From positions 203,289 to 267,288 of the forward strand of contig QKWP01000072.1 of assembly GCA_003550325.1 (NCBI GenBank): a DNA stretch of 64,000 nucleotides, read 5' to 3'. This DNA is from Gigaspora rosea (lineage: Eukaryota; Glomeromycota; Glomeromycetes; Diversisporales; Gigasporaceae). The notes beneath the pieces are model-generated. The model had not been told where the DNA came from and did not search any database. It saw only the letters and a list, made by a program, of their open reading frames with translations. Numbering within the stretch: the first letter of the stretch is position 1; the number at the start of each line of letters is the position of its first letter. Both the position numbers and the translations under genes were made by a program. Positions 35,502 through 46,596 of the stretch are shown in pieces.

Positions 35502-36470
35502 TAAGGTAATGGCACCTATTCTTAGAAACTTCTTTTTGTTACATCTAAAATTTTTTTAAATGTTAATATATTTTTATAAAATTTTATATATAAAATTTAA
35601 ATATATCTATTATTTAATAATATATAAATTGTATTATATTCATATATAAAAAAAAGTTTTTTTATAATAAGCTTAAAACTTTGTAAAATTTGGTTAAAAT
35701 TTGACCACTGGCTCCTATTGTTAGAAATCTAATATATTTATTCTAAAAAAATTTAGAAATTTAAAATTTTTTTTTATATTATTATTTTTTATGGTTTGTT
35801 TTTTCTTTTTTTGTTTTTTTTTGCTGCTCTCTATTCTTTTTTGCTCTTATTTCTTAAGTTTTTGTTGTTTAATATTTACTTTATCTTGTATTTCATATAA
35901 GCTAATTTACAATTGATGATAGGTTTTGATCCACCGATCCGTTTTGGATGATTTTGCTACCAAAATGTTCGTCTCAATGAGACGATTCTAACAAGCCCAA
36001 AATCGTTAAAATCTGATCACAGGATCTCAAGATCGTCACGATTTTGTACTATTTTATTAGTAATTTTAAATTACTATGTATTTACTAATAAAACAGTACA
36101 AAATCGTGACGTTCTTGGGATTCTGTGATCAGATTTTAACAATTTTGTGCTTGTTAGAATCGTCTCATTGAGACGAACATTTTGGTAGCAAAATCATCCA
36201 AAACGGATCATTAGATCAAAACTTGTTATCAAATTTGTAAATCAGCCTATTTGTCTTTTGTAATTGCTTCAAAAGTTTTTAGAGTGGTAAATATGGTTCT
36301 ATGGATATACAGATGGTTAATTTTATGCAATATGATATATTCTAACTTATATATTTGTATTTCACATAAATTGGTTGAAAAAATTTGTGTTTTATAGTGT
36401 GTTGTGACAAAAAATAAAAGATTTCTAACAATAGGGTCATTTCTAACAATAGGTCCCATTACTTTATGTT
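35502..36470. mobile_element. TIR element with nested foldback, about 970 bp
   Basis: The left end GTAATGGCACCTATTCTTAG and the right end CTAACAATAGGTCCCATTAC are an inverted pair. The subterminal CCTATTGTTAGAAAT is repeated inward on both sides (35715 and 36425). The interior is low-coding and contains a separate, tighter foldback at 35901-36246. Superfamily unknown. Confidence 0.55.
35901..36246. mobile_element. Near-perfect foldback element, about 345 bp
   Basis: Arms of about 150 bp are almost identical inverse copies, for example TTTTGGATGATTTTGCTACC on the left and its inverse at 36180. They meet around 36073 in an AT-rich centre. The low arm divergence suggests recent insertion or arm-to-arm gene conversion. 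Confidence 0.85.
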
Positions 36471-37462
36471 GCTAAAATCTGTCCAATATTTTGATTTTTT
36501 ATAAGAAAATTTTAGATAAATATCAGAAAGGCCAATATTTTGAAAAAACTTAGATGATATTTTGGTTATTATATTGACAAAATTTTAATCAAATATCAGC
36601 GAATATCGGTTAGCTCATGTGAATGAAAGTGTGTTATATATCAGTAATAAATCTGTGAGATTTTGGTTATTTGATTAAAAATATTAGCTATCTGATATTT
36701 GTATAAATAGATATCGATATAATACTCAATGTTAAGATCATGAGTGTAAATAGAAATTTTTAGCATCCAAATATCTGGATGAGTCACTAGCATATAGAAG
36801 AACTTATATTAATCATACAAGTTTTACTCTGAGGATTGACATGTAATAGGATGTGGGGACTTTTACGGCTTTAAGTAGTTATTTTATAAAAAAGTGTAGT
36901 TTTTATTTGTGAAAGCAATCTTTTATATACTTTATAAAATTTATATAAGATAACTCATATATGCTTTCTGACAAGCAATTCATTATATCAAGTTTATGCA
37001 AGCACCAAAATATTGAATATACGCATTAACATGGCTAGTAATACTATTATGTGACAACGTAATAAACTGAACAAATATGGAAAAATATGTAACACAATTA
37101 CTCATTACAATATAAATATTGGATAGCTGATATTTCAATTTATAAAGTATATTATAAATATATAATAGATTAACATATAGATAATAGACTATCATGTAAT
37201 CAATACAATATGTATTATATATTGTACTTTCTGTTTAATGGGATCACAGACATATAATCCTGATGTTTTTTTGAACCAATGGTAAATGTTCCTGCTAAAA
37301 TCTTCCCAATATATTATGTACCAGAATTATACAATTACAATCTACTTCATAAAAATCATTATGCCATAATTTCATATTACAAAGCTTATCATCTTTTTTG
37401 CTAATGCTAAGAGGAAACTTTAAATTCTCATTTTGTATTTTTTTGAACAAACATGATTATAT
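36471..37462. other. Intergenic, AT-rich
   Basis: No feature recognised. Confidence 0.5.
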
Positions 37463-38240
37463 GTTACTCTGGTTATACCGACAGCTGGATTAACTGACAG
37501 CTGGATTAACCGACAGCTGGTTATTTCGACACTTTTTTCAAAAAAAAATCTATAATGTTAAAAATTCATTGGTTATACCGACAATCATAAGAGATATTGA
37601 TCATAACGACATACTGACAATTTTAATATTAAAAAATTATTTAAGATAATTTTTATTGCTGGATATAGCGACAATTTTTATAAACCGACTGTCATTATAG
37701 GTGTACCAATTAAATTAATTTTTTAAATTTGCTTTATACTAAGCTTAGCATGAAACAATAAGCATAAAATAAAGTTATTTATTATTTTATGCAAATATAT
37801 GATGAATTTATTTTATGCTAAACATAAAACAAATTCATTTTGTACTAAAATAAATCCATTTTGCTAAATTTATTATTCTTAGTATAAGCTTGGTGAAAAC
37901 AAAAAAATTTACCTCTGCCTAAGCCGACATATCTACGCAATATCAATATAATGTCAGTATACAGGGGGCTACCATTGCATTGTGGACACTTTTTGGATTG
38001 TAATTACACGAAATCGGGTAAGTAACCGCAGCACGAAATTAATGTCACGTGTTCGGTAGATCACACGGTATAACATACTAAAATTTTGTGCAATTTCGTT
38101 AGATCGCGCAGAAGTTATATAAAAATTACCACATTCGTGGTTTTTTTATTGGTACGAAGGTTCGAATTTTTACATTTTTTTTTTTTTTTTTTTACAATTT
38201 TTTTTTTAACAAAAAAAAAAACTAATTATATTTTAATAAT

Positions 38241-39275
38241 CTATGGGTCCACCCCGGCTTCTATGCAAGCATCGACCTGATTGAACATACTATCGACCAG
38301 CTGACGGCAAAGTTCCGGTGGTGTATCTTTCCACGACTTTATGACGAGAGCATCAAGTTCATTGAGATTACTCGGCCTCTCTTTTCGGCGTAAAGACTGC
38401 TTTACTTCGGCCCAAAGGTTTTCAATTGGATTGAGATCGGGGCTCTGCGGGGGCCAATCCATCACACGAACTTCATTTTCAACCAAAAAATTTAATGCCT
38501 CTGTTTCCACGTGGGGTCTTGCATTATCCTGAACAAAAATTGGGCGCCCACGTCCTTTGTTTGCTGGAAACTTTTTTATAGTCGGGAGAGCATACTTACG
38601 AAGGATTTCAAGGTGCGAGGCACCAGTGCAGGAGGATTTCAGCGGGACAAGGGGCCCCACCCCGTAATATGAGAAGCAGCCCCAATACATACGACCTGGA
38701 CTACGCTTTACAGTGCAGTCCAAACAATCAATATCCCATTTTTCATGTGGTTCACGCCACACTTTGCTGGGGGAACCTAAAAAGAGACGGATATAGGTCT
38801 CGTCCGACCACAACACACGTCTAAAATTCCGAACGGTCCAATTTTGATGCTCAAGTGCCCAATTATATCTTTTTTCCATGTTATCCGCAGTGATAAGCGG
38901 CTTTGAAGTGGCGACACACGAATTCAAGTTTAAATCGTGCAATGCACGACGTATGGTACTTTCCGAAATTGTTATTCCGTTTTGGAAGTTGTAGTGGTTG
39001 GTGATTTGCGTGAGACTGAGACGGCGGTTGCCGTTGGTGACGAAGCTTTTTAGGTTTTCCTGGTCAGAATGGGAGAGAATTTTTGACTTACCGGCCCTTT
39101 TTTTTTTCTTTTTTTGCGCCTCCGCGCCCAACCTTTTGTACTCTTCTATGACGTTTCCAACAGAACTTTTGCAGCAACCAACTGCTGCCGCAATAGTACG
39201 AAATGAATCTCCACGGTTGTAGCCATAAATTATTGCTCCACATTGACTTTCTGTTAAATCTTTCAAACTGCCCAT
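38241..39275 (-). CDS. Tc1-family DD34E transposase, 344 aa
   Basis: Cut-and-paste transposase for the surrounding element. It would bind the TIRs and cleave DNA with two metal ions. Domains: N-terminal helix-turn-helix at about 5-50 (LTESQCGAIIYGYNRG, FRTIAAAVGCCKSSV); a lysine-rich linker (QKKKKKRAGK, 54-63); a second HTH at about 70-120 (ISESTIRRALHDLNL); and a catalytic core with Asp158 in LWSDET, Asp250 in VQDNARPH and Glu285 in PDLNPIENLW, giving 34 residues between the last two. There are no stops or shifts and the length is standard (about 340). A TATA-like box lies about 61-70 bp upstream. It is the only gene of the element. Confidence 0.96.
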   Translation of the reverse strand: MGSLKDLTESQCGAIIYGYNRGDSFRTIAAAVGCCKSSVGNVIEEYKRLGAEAQKKKKKRAGKSKILSHSDQENLKSFVTNGNRRLSLTQITNHYNFQNGITISESTIRRALHDLNLNSCVATSKPLITADNMEKRYNWALEHQNWTVRNFRRVLWSDETYIRLFLGSPSKVWREPHEKWDIDCLDCTVKRSPGRMYWGCFSYYGVGPLVPLKSSCTGASHLEILRKYALPTIKKFPANKGRGRPIFVQDNARPHVETEALNFLVENEVRVMDWPPQSPDLNPIENLWAEVKQSLRRKERPSNLNELDALVIKSWKDTPPELCRQLVDSMFNQVDACIEAGVDP

Positions 39276-39335
39276 AATTGTGGGAAAAAAATTTTTTTTT
39301 ATTAGTTTACACCTGATTCGTCATACAAACATGCC

Positions 39336-39345
39336 CCTTTTTATA
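39336..39345 (-). promoter_or_regulatory. TATA-like box of the transposase gene
   Basis: TATAAAAAGG on the minus strand, about 60 bp before the ATG and inside the element, so the transposon carries its own promoter. Confidence 0.45.
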
Positions 39346-39743
39346 TCGCGTCACGTTACCTTGATGTCGCACAACATTTGTACGAAATTTGAAGCGATTC
39401 TAAAAAAAATTCAATTTTTTGTGAATTTTTTTTTAAAAAAAAAAATTCCAAAAAATTGATCTTCGTACCGATTCAAAAACTCTACTTTCGCCTATTTTTT
39501 GCTTAACTTCCACGCGATCTAACGAAATTGCACGAAATTTTAGTATGTTATACCGTGTGATCTACCGAACATGTGACATTAATTTCATGATACGGTTACT
39601 TACCCGATTTCGTGTAATTACAATCCAAAAAGTGTCCACAATGCAATGGTAGCCCCCTGTAGATAGAGATGCTTATTAAACTTACATCTGGATATATCGA
39701 CAATTTTTCTATTGCTGGAGAATGTCAATATAACCAGAGTAAC

Positions 39744-40559
39744 GTGTACCTAACTGCTGTTTATAATTATCTCTTTCTCGTTTAACTATGTGGTAATCAC
39801 CCAAGCAACATAGTTTTTGACAATTAACTTGCTTATACCAATGAACATAGGTGAGGCTGTGCTTTGTTGGCTTTTCTGAATAATCAAGATAATGATCGAA
39901 AAAGAACTGAACCTGGCCCAGATACATATTTATATCATTTTTATTGACAAATTTTGCAAGAATTCTTGATGAATTTTCATATCTTTTAGAAAATATAGAT
40001 TTGAAAACTTCATTACTTATTCATATTCTTCCATTGATTTATTATAAATGATATGCCTATAGGTTATGAGATATCATAAATGCGCCATAATTGGTAGTGC
40101 GCCATAATACCTATACCTACTTTATAATTGATTGATTAATTGATTAATTGGATGCTGCGGCAGTAACAATGATTGTTAGCGAATTTTGTGACTTGATTTT
40201 ATCTATGTACAAAATCTTGAATATTATTGGATTGCATATTAAATTTGATTATAGAATTGCAGTAACATCATATATATAATCATATACTAGGTATTTGTTT
40301 ATTAAATTTATTAATATTATATGAAAGCATTTTTTGTGTAATTCATTTTGATAAACTTGTAGCTGTACGCAAAAAACAATTTTTTTATAGATGTTATACA
40401 TTAGGGTAATTATTCACAATTGGTGAGACTCAATAGATGCTTGCGCATGATATCCGTAATAAATGTAAAAAACAATTTTGCCTAACCAGTTTGTTTCTGG
40501 CGTATCCCTGATTAGTTATCTTTTCTATCTGTTGACTTCTGTCAACTAACAAAAAAAAA
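39744..40559. other. Intergenic, AT-rich
   Basis: No gene recognised. Short TTGATTGATTAA-type repeats near 40130. Confidence 0.5.
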
Positions 40560-41630
40560 TCTGTAACAGACCACCAGGGTGAGTATGAAGTTTAATTCTT
40601 TTTACTTTAACTATAGTTTTCAAGAGAATGAATGTATAATTAAGTGTAATCATTTATTTGTTCAATAAATACTAGGGTAAGTACAAAGTTTAATTTTGTT
40701 CACTTTAACGATTGTTTTTCAGAAAAATGTATAATTAACTATCATTCAATAAATTACCAAAATGGATATGAAGTTTAATTCTGTTTGCTTTAACGACTGC
40801 ATTTCAGAACAATGTATGAATAACCTAATAATTTAATCATTCAATAAAATTACCAAAGTGTGTATTATATTTAATTCAGTTTTACTTTAATGATTATATT
40901 TTAAGAGAAATATCTAATTATTCAATAAATCATCAGGGTGAGTATTAAGTTTAATTCTGTTCATTTTGATGATTGTGCTTCAAGATAATATTTGATTGAC
41001 CTAATCCATTTAAGAATAGGGTGAACATAGATCAATTTTCATATGATCTATGTGGTACTATAAGATTTTATATGAAAATTAAACACATGTCCCTGATAAA
41101 ACTTTTTAGAACTATGCCCAATTTTAGCAAAAATTTGGTATCATATAGAATGAGCCCTTATTTTCATAATGGTGAAATTCTAGAACTCGTAAATATTTAA
41201 AAAAATCCACTTTCATATATTGATAAAAAAAAACTTAGGTAGACCTAAATTTACTTAGGTAGCACAAGAAATTGCTAGTTCTGATTGGTCAGATCATGTT
41301 TTTTACAATCCTGATTGGTCAATTACATGATTTCATATGATTACAACATGATTACTATTAGAAATGATCTATGTTCACCCTACCCTTAATCATTTAATAA
41401 ATTACCAGAGTGAGTATGAAGTTTTCAAGAGAATGTATGATTAACCATAATTATTTAATCATTTATAAATTACTAGAATAAGTATTAAGTTTAGTTCTGT
41501 TCACTTTAACGATTGTGTTAAAAAAAAAAAAAAAAATATAATCATTAAATAAATTACTAGAATAAGTATTAAATTTTAATTTTGTTCATTTTAACATTTG
41601 TTTCAAAAAAATGTATGATTTCATGCTATG
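40560..41630 (+). repeat. Satellite B, about eight units of 70-100 bp
   Basis: Units share the order AG-G/A-GTGAGTATGAAG, TTTAATTCTGTTCACTTTAA, CGATTGT, TTCAAGAGAATGTATGA, TTAACCTAATCATTTAATAA, ATTACC. Starts are near 40576, 40674, 40757, 40857, 40934, 41406, 41474 and 41569. The array is interrupted at 41018-41381 by a TIR element. At four joins AG and GTRAGT are separated by exactly one base, so the unit has the outline of a short intron. Confidence 0.75.
41018..41381. mobile_element. TIR element of 364 bp inside satellite B
   Basis: Perfect 17-bp TIRs AGGGTGAACATAGATCA / TGATCTATGTTCACCCT. The interior has a repeated CTGATTGGTCA motif and no protein. Target duplication not clear. Confidence 0.75.
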
Positions 41631-41789
41631 ATTCTTAATTAGATTTTGCCTACATATATAAATAAACATCTTTCCTTATATAATTTGAGAATATGCTAGT
41701 ACCAACCTGTAACTCTGTCATAGGAACTTTGTATAAAACTTTAAAATCTTAATTTATCACTCGATCACCCAGCGCACTGGTGAAACAAC

Positions 41790-42299
41790 TATGAAGTCTT
41801 TTAATATCTGACCTGTATAGTCGGGCTATCGAAGTGTCTACTTTTGATATCCGGATTGTCCACAGGGCTATCAAAGTCTTATCTTCATGATCCCTATATC
41901 TTTCGATATCTGACCTATAGTCAGGCTATCAAAGTACCAATTTTGATATCTGGTTGTCCACCCGGGCTATCAATTGCACATACACCGCCCAAATACCCAA
42001 CATACTAAACTCTACCCCATGGTAGGTGTCAAGCTCACAACAATGACAAAAGAGGGAGAACATCTTTCTAATTTTTCCTCCTTATATAGCATTTCTATAA
42101 CTTCATAATATCATTATCTAATCGACATACCAAATCACTACCCAACCACTATCCACATTTATCCAACAATATTATACTTACTAGCTACTTTTACCCACTC
42201 TAGTCAACACTCACTACCCGATACCTCATATTTATGTCATCATGGGTGTGAGTGATCTCATGACAAATGGATGCCTCGTGACTGCATGACGGCATCTCA
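41790..42299 (-). other. LTR- or promoter-like repeat region
   Basis: An imperfect duplication of about 100 bp (TATCTGACCTATAGTCGGGC and GATATCTGGTTGTCCAC themes) lies at 41797-41965. On the minus strand the segment at 42040-42110 resembles an LTR core promoter (GCTATATAAGGAGG). No bounded LTR ends were found. Confidence 0.3.
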
Positions 42300-42735
42300 T
42301 TACAGCTGATTTGAAATTAGTGGACACATGACAAATTTTGTAATGATCATTATTATTTTCGGTAATAAAAGTTCAGTTTTCGATAATATAATTTTCAGCT
42401 GATACAAAACAAGGTATTTCATGGATTTGTATGGTATAGATGAGCAGATTAGGCTGAATTTTTAATTCTATACTATACTGATCTGGTATAATATATATTA
42501 GGCTTAGAGATAGTAAAAATAGCTAATCAGTATAGGGTTAGGGTTAGAAATTATATAGTATAGATCTTAAATTTGGTCTATACTATACGGATTTGCTCAC
42601 CTATACCATACTGATCTGCTATAATCTCTACAAAACATACTGCAACAATATATCAGCTGAAAATTATATTATTGAAAAACTATCGAAATTTGGATGATCA
42701 TCACAATGTCCTATTAATTTTCAAATAAGCTGTAA
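42300..42735. mobile_element. Foldback element of about 435 bp
   Basis: Ends TTACAGCTGATTTGAAATT and TTTTCAAATAAGCTGTAA, and inner AATATAATTTTCAGCTGAT with its inverse at about 42653. Inside, a second inverse theme (TATACTATACTGATCTG) is repeated. A two-unit TTAGGG stretch near 42536 is incidental. A lone left end of this family lies at 35161. Confidence 0.7.
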
Positions 42736-43091
42736 AATCTGTAAATTCTCATTGATATGCTGAGTTAGTTTGCATTGAATCATCACAAAAAAATTCTGTT
42801 ATTGAATATACTATTTTATTAACTACAGTATATAGTTAAGGTTGTGACTATGGGATAATTTTATTTTGTTTTGATCGATTCCCTTACAATGTTATTTTTT
42901 ACAAGTACAGAATTTGTATTAGTATTCAACAACATGACATATTTCTTCACAATTATATTTTCTTATATCAATTGTTAGTGAATTTGAATTGTGAAGACAT
43001 TTATGATTATAACTTACTCATCGATATATTAGTCTTAACATTTTGATATAACTAATCAAAAGTGTTAAAGCCTAATAACTTGATTATTTTG

Positions 43092-43734
43092 CTATATTAG
43101 TTTTAATACACTGATCACCTTTTGACATAACTATCATTTTATTTGTTGCTAGATAGACATAAAACTACGAATCACTGCGAAAATTAGTAAATTATCAGAT
43201 AATCTGGACAGCAAAATATTCTGACCAAAATTTCTAGAAATCAAACATCTAAATATTTGGCTAAATGTAATTTTTTGATATTTCTAATATTCATTATTTT
43301 TTTATTAATCTTATGTTTTATTTATTGTAGAGCTTTTATCGTGTTTTTGCACTTGTTTTTGCACTTGCACTTATTCTTGCACTTATTCTTGAATGTGAGA
43401 CCAAAATAGTCTATATTAATTTTAGCATACTATCACCTTTTTGACATAACCATCATTTTATTGGTTGCTAGATAGACATAAAACTATGAATCACTGTGAA
43501 AATTAGTAAATTATCAGATAATCTGAGCAGCAAAATATTCTGACCAAAATTCTAGAAACCAAATGTTTAAATATTTGGCTGAATGTAATTTTTTAATATT
43601 TCTAATATATTTACTATTCTTTTAATAATCTTATGTTTTATCTATCGCAGAGCTTTTATTGTATTTTTTTTTGCACTTGTTCTTGCACTTGCACTTATTC
43701 TTGCGCTTATTCTTAAACGTGAGACCAAAATAGT
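43092..43734 (+). repeat. Tandem duplication, two copies of about 320 bp
   Basis: Copy 1 is 43092-43410 and copy 2 is 43411-43734. They are clearly the same sequence with roughly one base in ten or fewer changed (shared: GATAGACATAAAACTA, TTAGTAAATTATCAGATAA). Each ends with TTGCACTTGTTCTTGCACTT short repeats and GTGAGACCAAAATAGT. No coding potential. Confidence 0.9.
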
Positions 43735-44490
43735 TTATAATTATTAGGCACTCAAGCAACAAAAGTAAATTAGCAAATTCATACTTTACGATTTTTGTAT
43801 TGTTTAAGGGTGTTAAAAATAAGGGGTTAAAAAATTATAATAATTACTCGACTATGATAATCGTCATAATCATTTTACGTATTTCAGTTAGTTTTCCCAT
43901 ATTTAGGTCACATTTTTCAGATACGACCAATCAAAAATGTTAAAGCAAACAAACGCAGAATTAAAGTATATAGATAAATTAGAATATTAATTTTTCTATA
44001 TAAAATTTTGTTGGGATAACATGCGGAAACATGTGCATGAAACCCATCTCTACTTATTACCCTTTTTGTTTTACTGTATACTTTCTATACCAATCCTTAC
44101 ATAATAACTATATTAGTTACAATTTACATCAAATACTATCTCTCAACAATATTATAATAATACATCTACACCCTAATCATTATTTACATACCACTATCTA
44201 CATATCTTTCACTCACTTATTTGCACATTGCATTTCTTGTTATCATTTATAACAAGATTAAGTATTAGAATTTTGATACAATTATTTATATCTATCTTAT
44301 ATCATGCTTTGAGTGCATTATAAATTATAAAATTATATGTGTAGTAAGTTACCTTTATTATTAGTTTTATAAATTAGAAATAAAAATAGATAAATATGAT
44401 ATGATAATGTTATATTATGCTGTGGCTATGCATATTTTAATTCTAATAATTATATCATAATCAATAATAAAATATAATTATAAACAATAA
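43735..44490. other. Intergenic with a dispersed repeat block
   Basis: 43905-44045 matches 33870-33990 in part. C-richer plus-strand sequence at 44040-44240 resembles 42120-42240 in composition. The frame at 44031-44252 is not convincing. Confidence 0.4.
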
Positions 44491-44885
44491 GGCCATACAA
44501 AATAAATTTTAAAATTTTGACCCGGCCACCCAGATTTTTTTTTTTAAAAAAATTTTTTTTATATTTCCAATTAATAAATTGTTGCATATTGGAATTGTTA
44601 TGTAAAACATTTCATTTGCGACCCGGTCCCACCTACAGAATGAATAAAAACAAAGAAAAATTCATCTCCGATACATTAAACCAGATTCTTCCAAATTTAT
44701 CACATGCAAATCAATATACAATACTGTATTTGATTAAGGTTGATTTGGTACTATCATTGTACAACCTCACCAGGGGTCTAGACCCATTGATCTCATTTCT
44801 ATTGTCTAATTAAAAAAAAATTTATAGTTTTCAATTTTTGAACTCGGCTGGGTTATGTAAACCAAGAAATTTATTTTGTATGACC
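44491..44885. mobile_element. PIF/Harbinger-like MITE, 395 bp
   Basis: TIR GGCCATACAAAATAAATTT / AAATTTATTTTGTATGACC with TAA on both sides. The terminus resembles that of 24958-25284 (GGCCA-Y-R-CAAA). A frame of 98 codons inside lacks any recognisable domain and crosses the TIR. Confidence 0.7.
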
Positions 44886-46180
44886 TAATATTAATTTAAT
44901 TATATCGAGTTGATTAGATAATTTAAAGTGATACTTACTTTGAATTTAGTCAAAAATTAGGTAAAATTTATTATACAGTGCAGAACAGCTAAAGATATTC
45001 AATTTTATTGGTTGCTTTAAAAATAGTATAACTTGACAAAAAATTATTAAATCAAAAAACCCTCGTTCAAATTGATAGTTTATAACTCATGCTATATTTT
45101 TGAAAGAGAAATTTTTTTTATTTTTATTTTTCATAGTATTATAACAGTTTAAACTTTGTTATTTTATATATAAATCAAAAAGTTGGCACTGGTCTACATG
45201 TTTAAGCAATAAAAATAATTTTATTTTTGTATTATATTATTTTAAATTTGGCACATCTTAGTAAAAAGTTAATATTTTATAGTACTCTTATCTATTGATA
45301 CCTTTTTAATAATAATATAATTGTGCTTGAAAATCTCAATTGATAATAAACTTGTTATGGTCTTGTTTTTCTAATATCCAAAGAATTATATTGCATGTAT
45401 ATCTTTGTGATTCTTATATGTTTTGCATTTGTATTGTTTATGTGCAAAATTTTGCTTGGGAGTATTTGCAAAACTTGGCAAAGCTTGTCAAAAATTTTGT
45501 TCAATATGTGTTTTAATGATTTTATTGTTACTTTCTTCCCATAAAAGTTGTGAGGTCTCTGAACTTTCCTTATTAATTTGTCTAAAATTAACTTCAATTT
45601 TTCTAATTGGTGTTTATGTTAGCTAATTTTTAATTCTGTGAATTATTTTCTTATTATTGTAATTTTCTCTATTGTTGTTTATAGTTGATTAATTTTCCAT
45701 TTTGGAATAATTATCTCTATTGTCCATTTCTATTTAAAATCTGTATCTCAAATTTTCATTTTTTTCAAAATTTTCACTCAAAATCTTCCCCAGTTAATAT
45801 TTCTTTCTTTATTCTTCCTATTGTCCTTTTTTTCTTTCTATAATTTTCTAATTAGTTTATCTCTTTTTTTTATTTAGATAATAATTTTTTTAAAAAAAAA
45901 ACTTTTTATTGAACTATGGCTTTGCTCTGACTTTCTCTAGATATGTATACTTTTGGGCTATGAGTCTAGCCTTAGCACTTGCTGTGTGCGAAGCCAATCT
46001 TCTGTGACTAGGTGAGCACCCTACATTCAGTTCTATTACTACTGTAGTGGTTACTCCAGTAGATATTTTTCTCTATAAGTTGGTTTTTCTTTTTGCACAA
46101 GTTATGTTGGCCAATGTACTTGTGTTTATTTTATCTCCTTTTTTTAGTATATAATGCTTAGAAATAGTCATTTCTAATTA
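44886..46180. other. Intergenic, T-rich on the + strand
   Basis: No gene recognised. A less AT-rich patch at 45930-46080 (GTGTGCGAAGCCAATCTTC) and a splice-acceptor-like TTTCATAG at 46185 may belong to the coiled-coil relic that follows. Confidence 0.4.
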
Positions 46181-46189
46181 TTTTTATTT

Positions 46190-46527
46190 CATAGATAACT
46201 TATACAAAGAAATCTGAATCTGTTTTCTCTCGTTTGGTGGCACTTGAAAACCAGGCCATAAATTATCAGGAAGAAGCACAAAAAATAAGTCCACCAGATA
46301 TCGAAGCCCTTTAGCAAGCAAGTCAGCATAAGTAGGTGATTTTAGAACGAAATAGGTGGAGGGCTTGGGCTCAAAACTTAAAGACAATAATAGAGACTTG
46401 GAAGAAGAAAATAGAAATTTGGAAGAAGAAAATAGAATTTGGAAGAAGAAAATAGAATTTGGAAGAAGAAAATAAAAATTTACAAAGAAGAATTGAAGAA
46501 GCAAATATAAAAACGGAAGATAATTAG
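46190..46527 (+). pseudogene. Coiled-coil protein relic
   Basis: The frame starting after an acceptor-like TTTCATAG reads SVFSRLVALENQAINYQ, then EEAQKISPPDIEAL, a TAG, QASQHK, another TAG and VILERN. After a shift of frame it reads LEEENRNLEEENR from four 20-21-base repeats (46400-46470). The heptad pattern Asn-Arg-x-Leu-Glu-Glu-Glu is a parallel coiled coil. Two stops, a frameshift and a 20-base repeat unit that breaks frame show it is dead. Family unknown. Confidence 0.55.
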
Positions 46528-46596
46528 AAGAGTAAAAGAAACTAAAAGAAATCGATATAATATTTTGTAATATAGATAATTATTAATAAAGAATAA

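Larger units (their letters stand above)
37962..39659 (-). mobile_element. Complete Tc1-type transposon, 1698 bp
   Basis: TIRs of 147 bp (37962-38108 and 39513-39659) start CAGGGGGCTACCATTGCATT and differ at only a handful of bases. TA stands on each side, the Tc1/mariner target duplication. One intact transposase gene lies between, on the minus strand. T and A runs near 38175-38220 and 39290-39445 separate TIR and gene. An intact frame, long matching TIRs and TA sites suggest a recent and possibly still mobile copy. Confidence 0.93.
37463..39743. mobile_element. Older TIR element interrupted by Tc1
   Basis: Left GTTACTCTGGTTATACCGACA (37463-37483, read in parts) and right TGTCAATATAACCAGAGTAAC (39723-39743, likewise) are inverse copies with two mismatches. 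A 15-bp tandem theme (GACAGCTGGATTAAC) occurs three times at 37490-37520, and GACA-type motifs recur on both flanks. Without the Tc1 insert the element would be near 580 bp. No protein of its own. Confidence 0.6.

Noticed and set aside
38998..39222. Open frames on the + strand within Tc1
   Set aside because: Antisense shadows of the transposase gene.
42533..42548. TTAGGG-type telomere-like sequence (also near 46705 and 17593)
   Set aside because: Only two units at each place, embedded in foldback or satellite sequence. Too short for an interstitial telomere claim.
44517..44813. 98-codon open frame inside a MITE
   Set aside because: No recognisable domain, and it lies in a non-autonomous element bounded by TIRs.
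45930..46080. Possible tRNA at the less AT-rich patch
   Set aside because: No cloverleaf could be drawn and no B-box is present on either strand.
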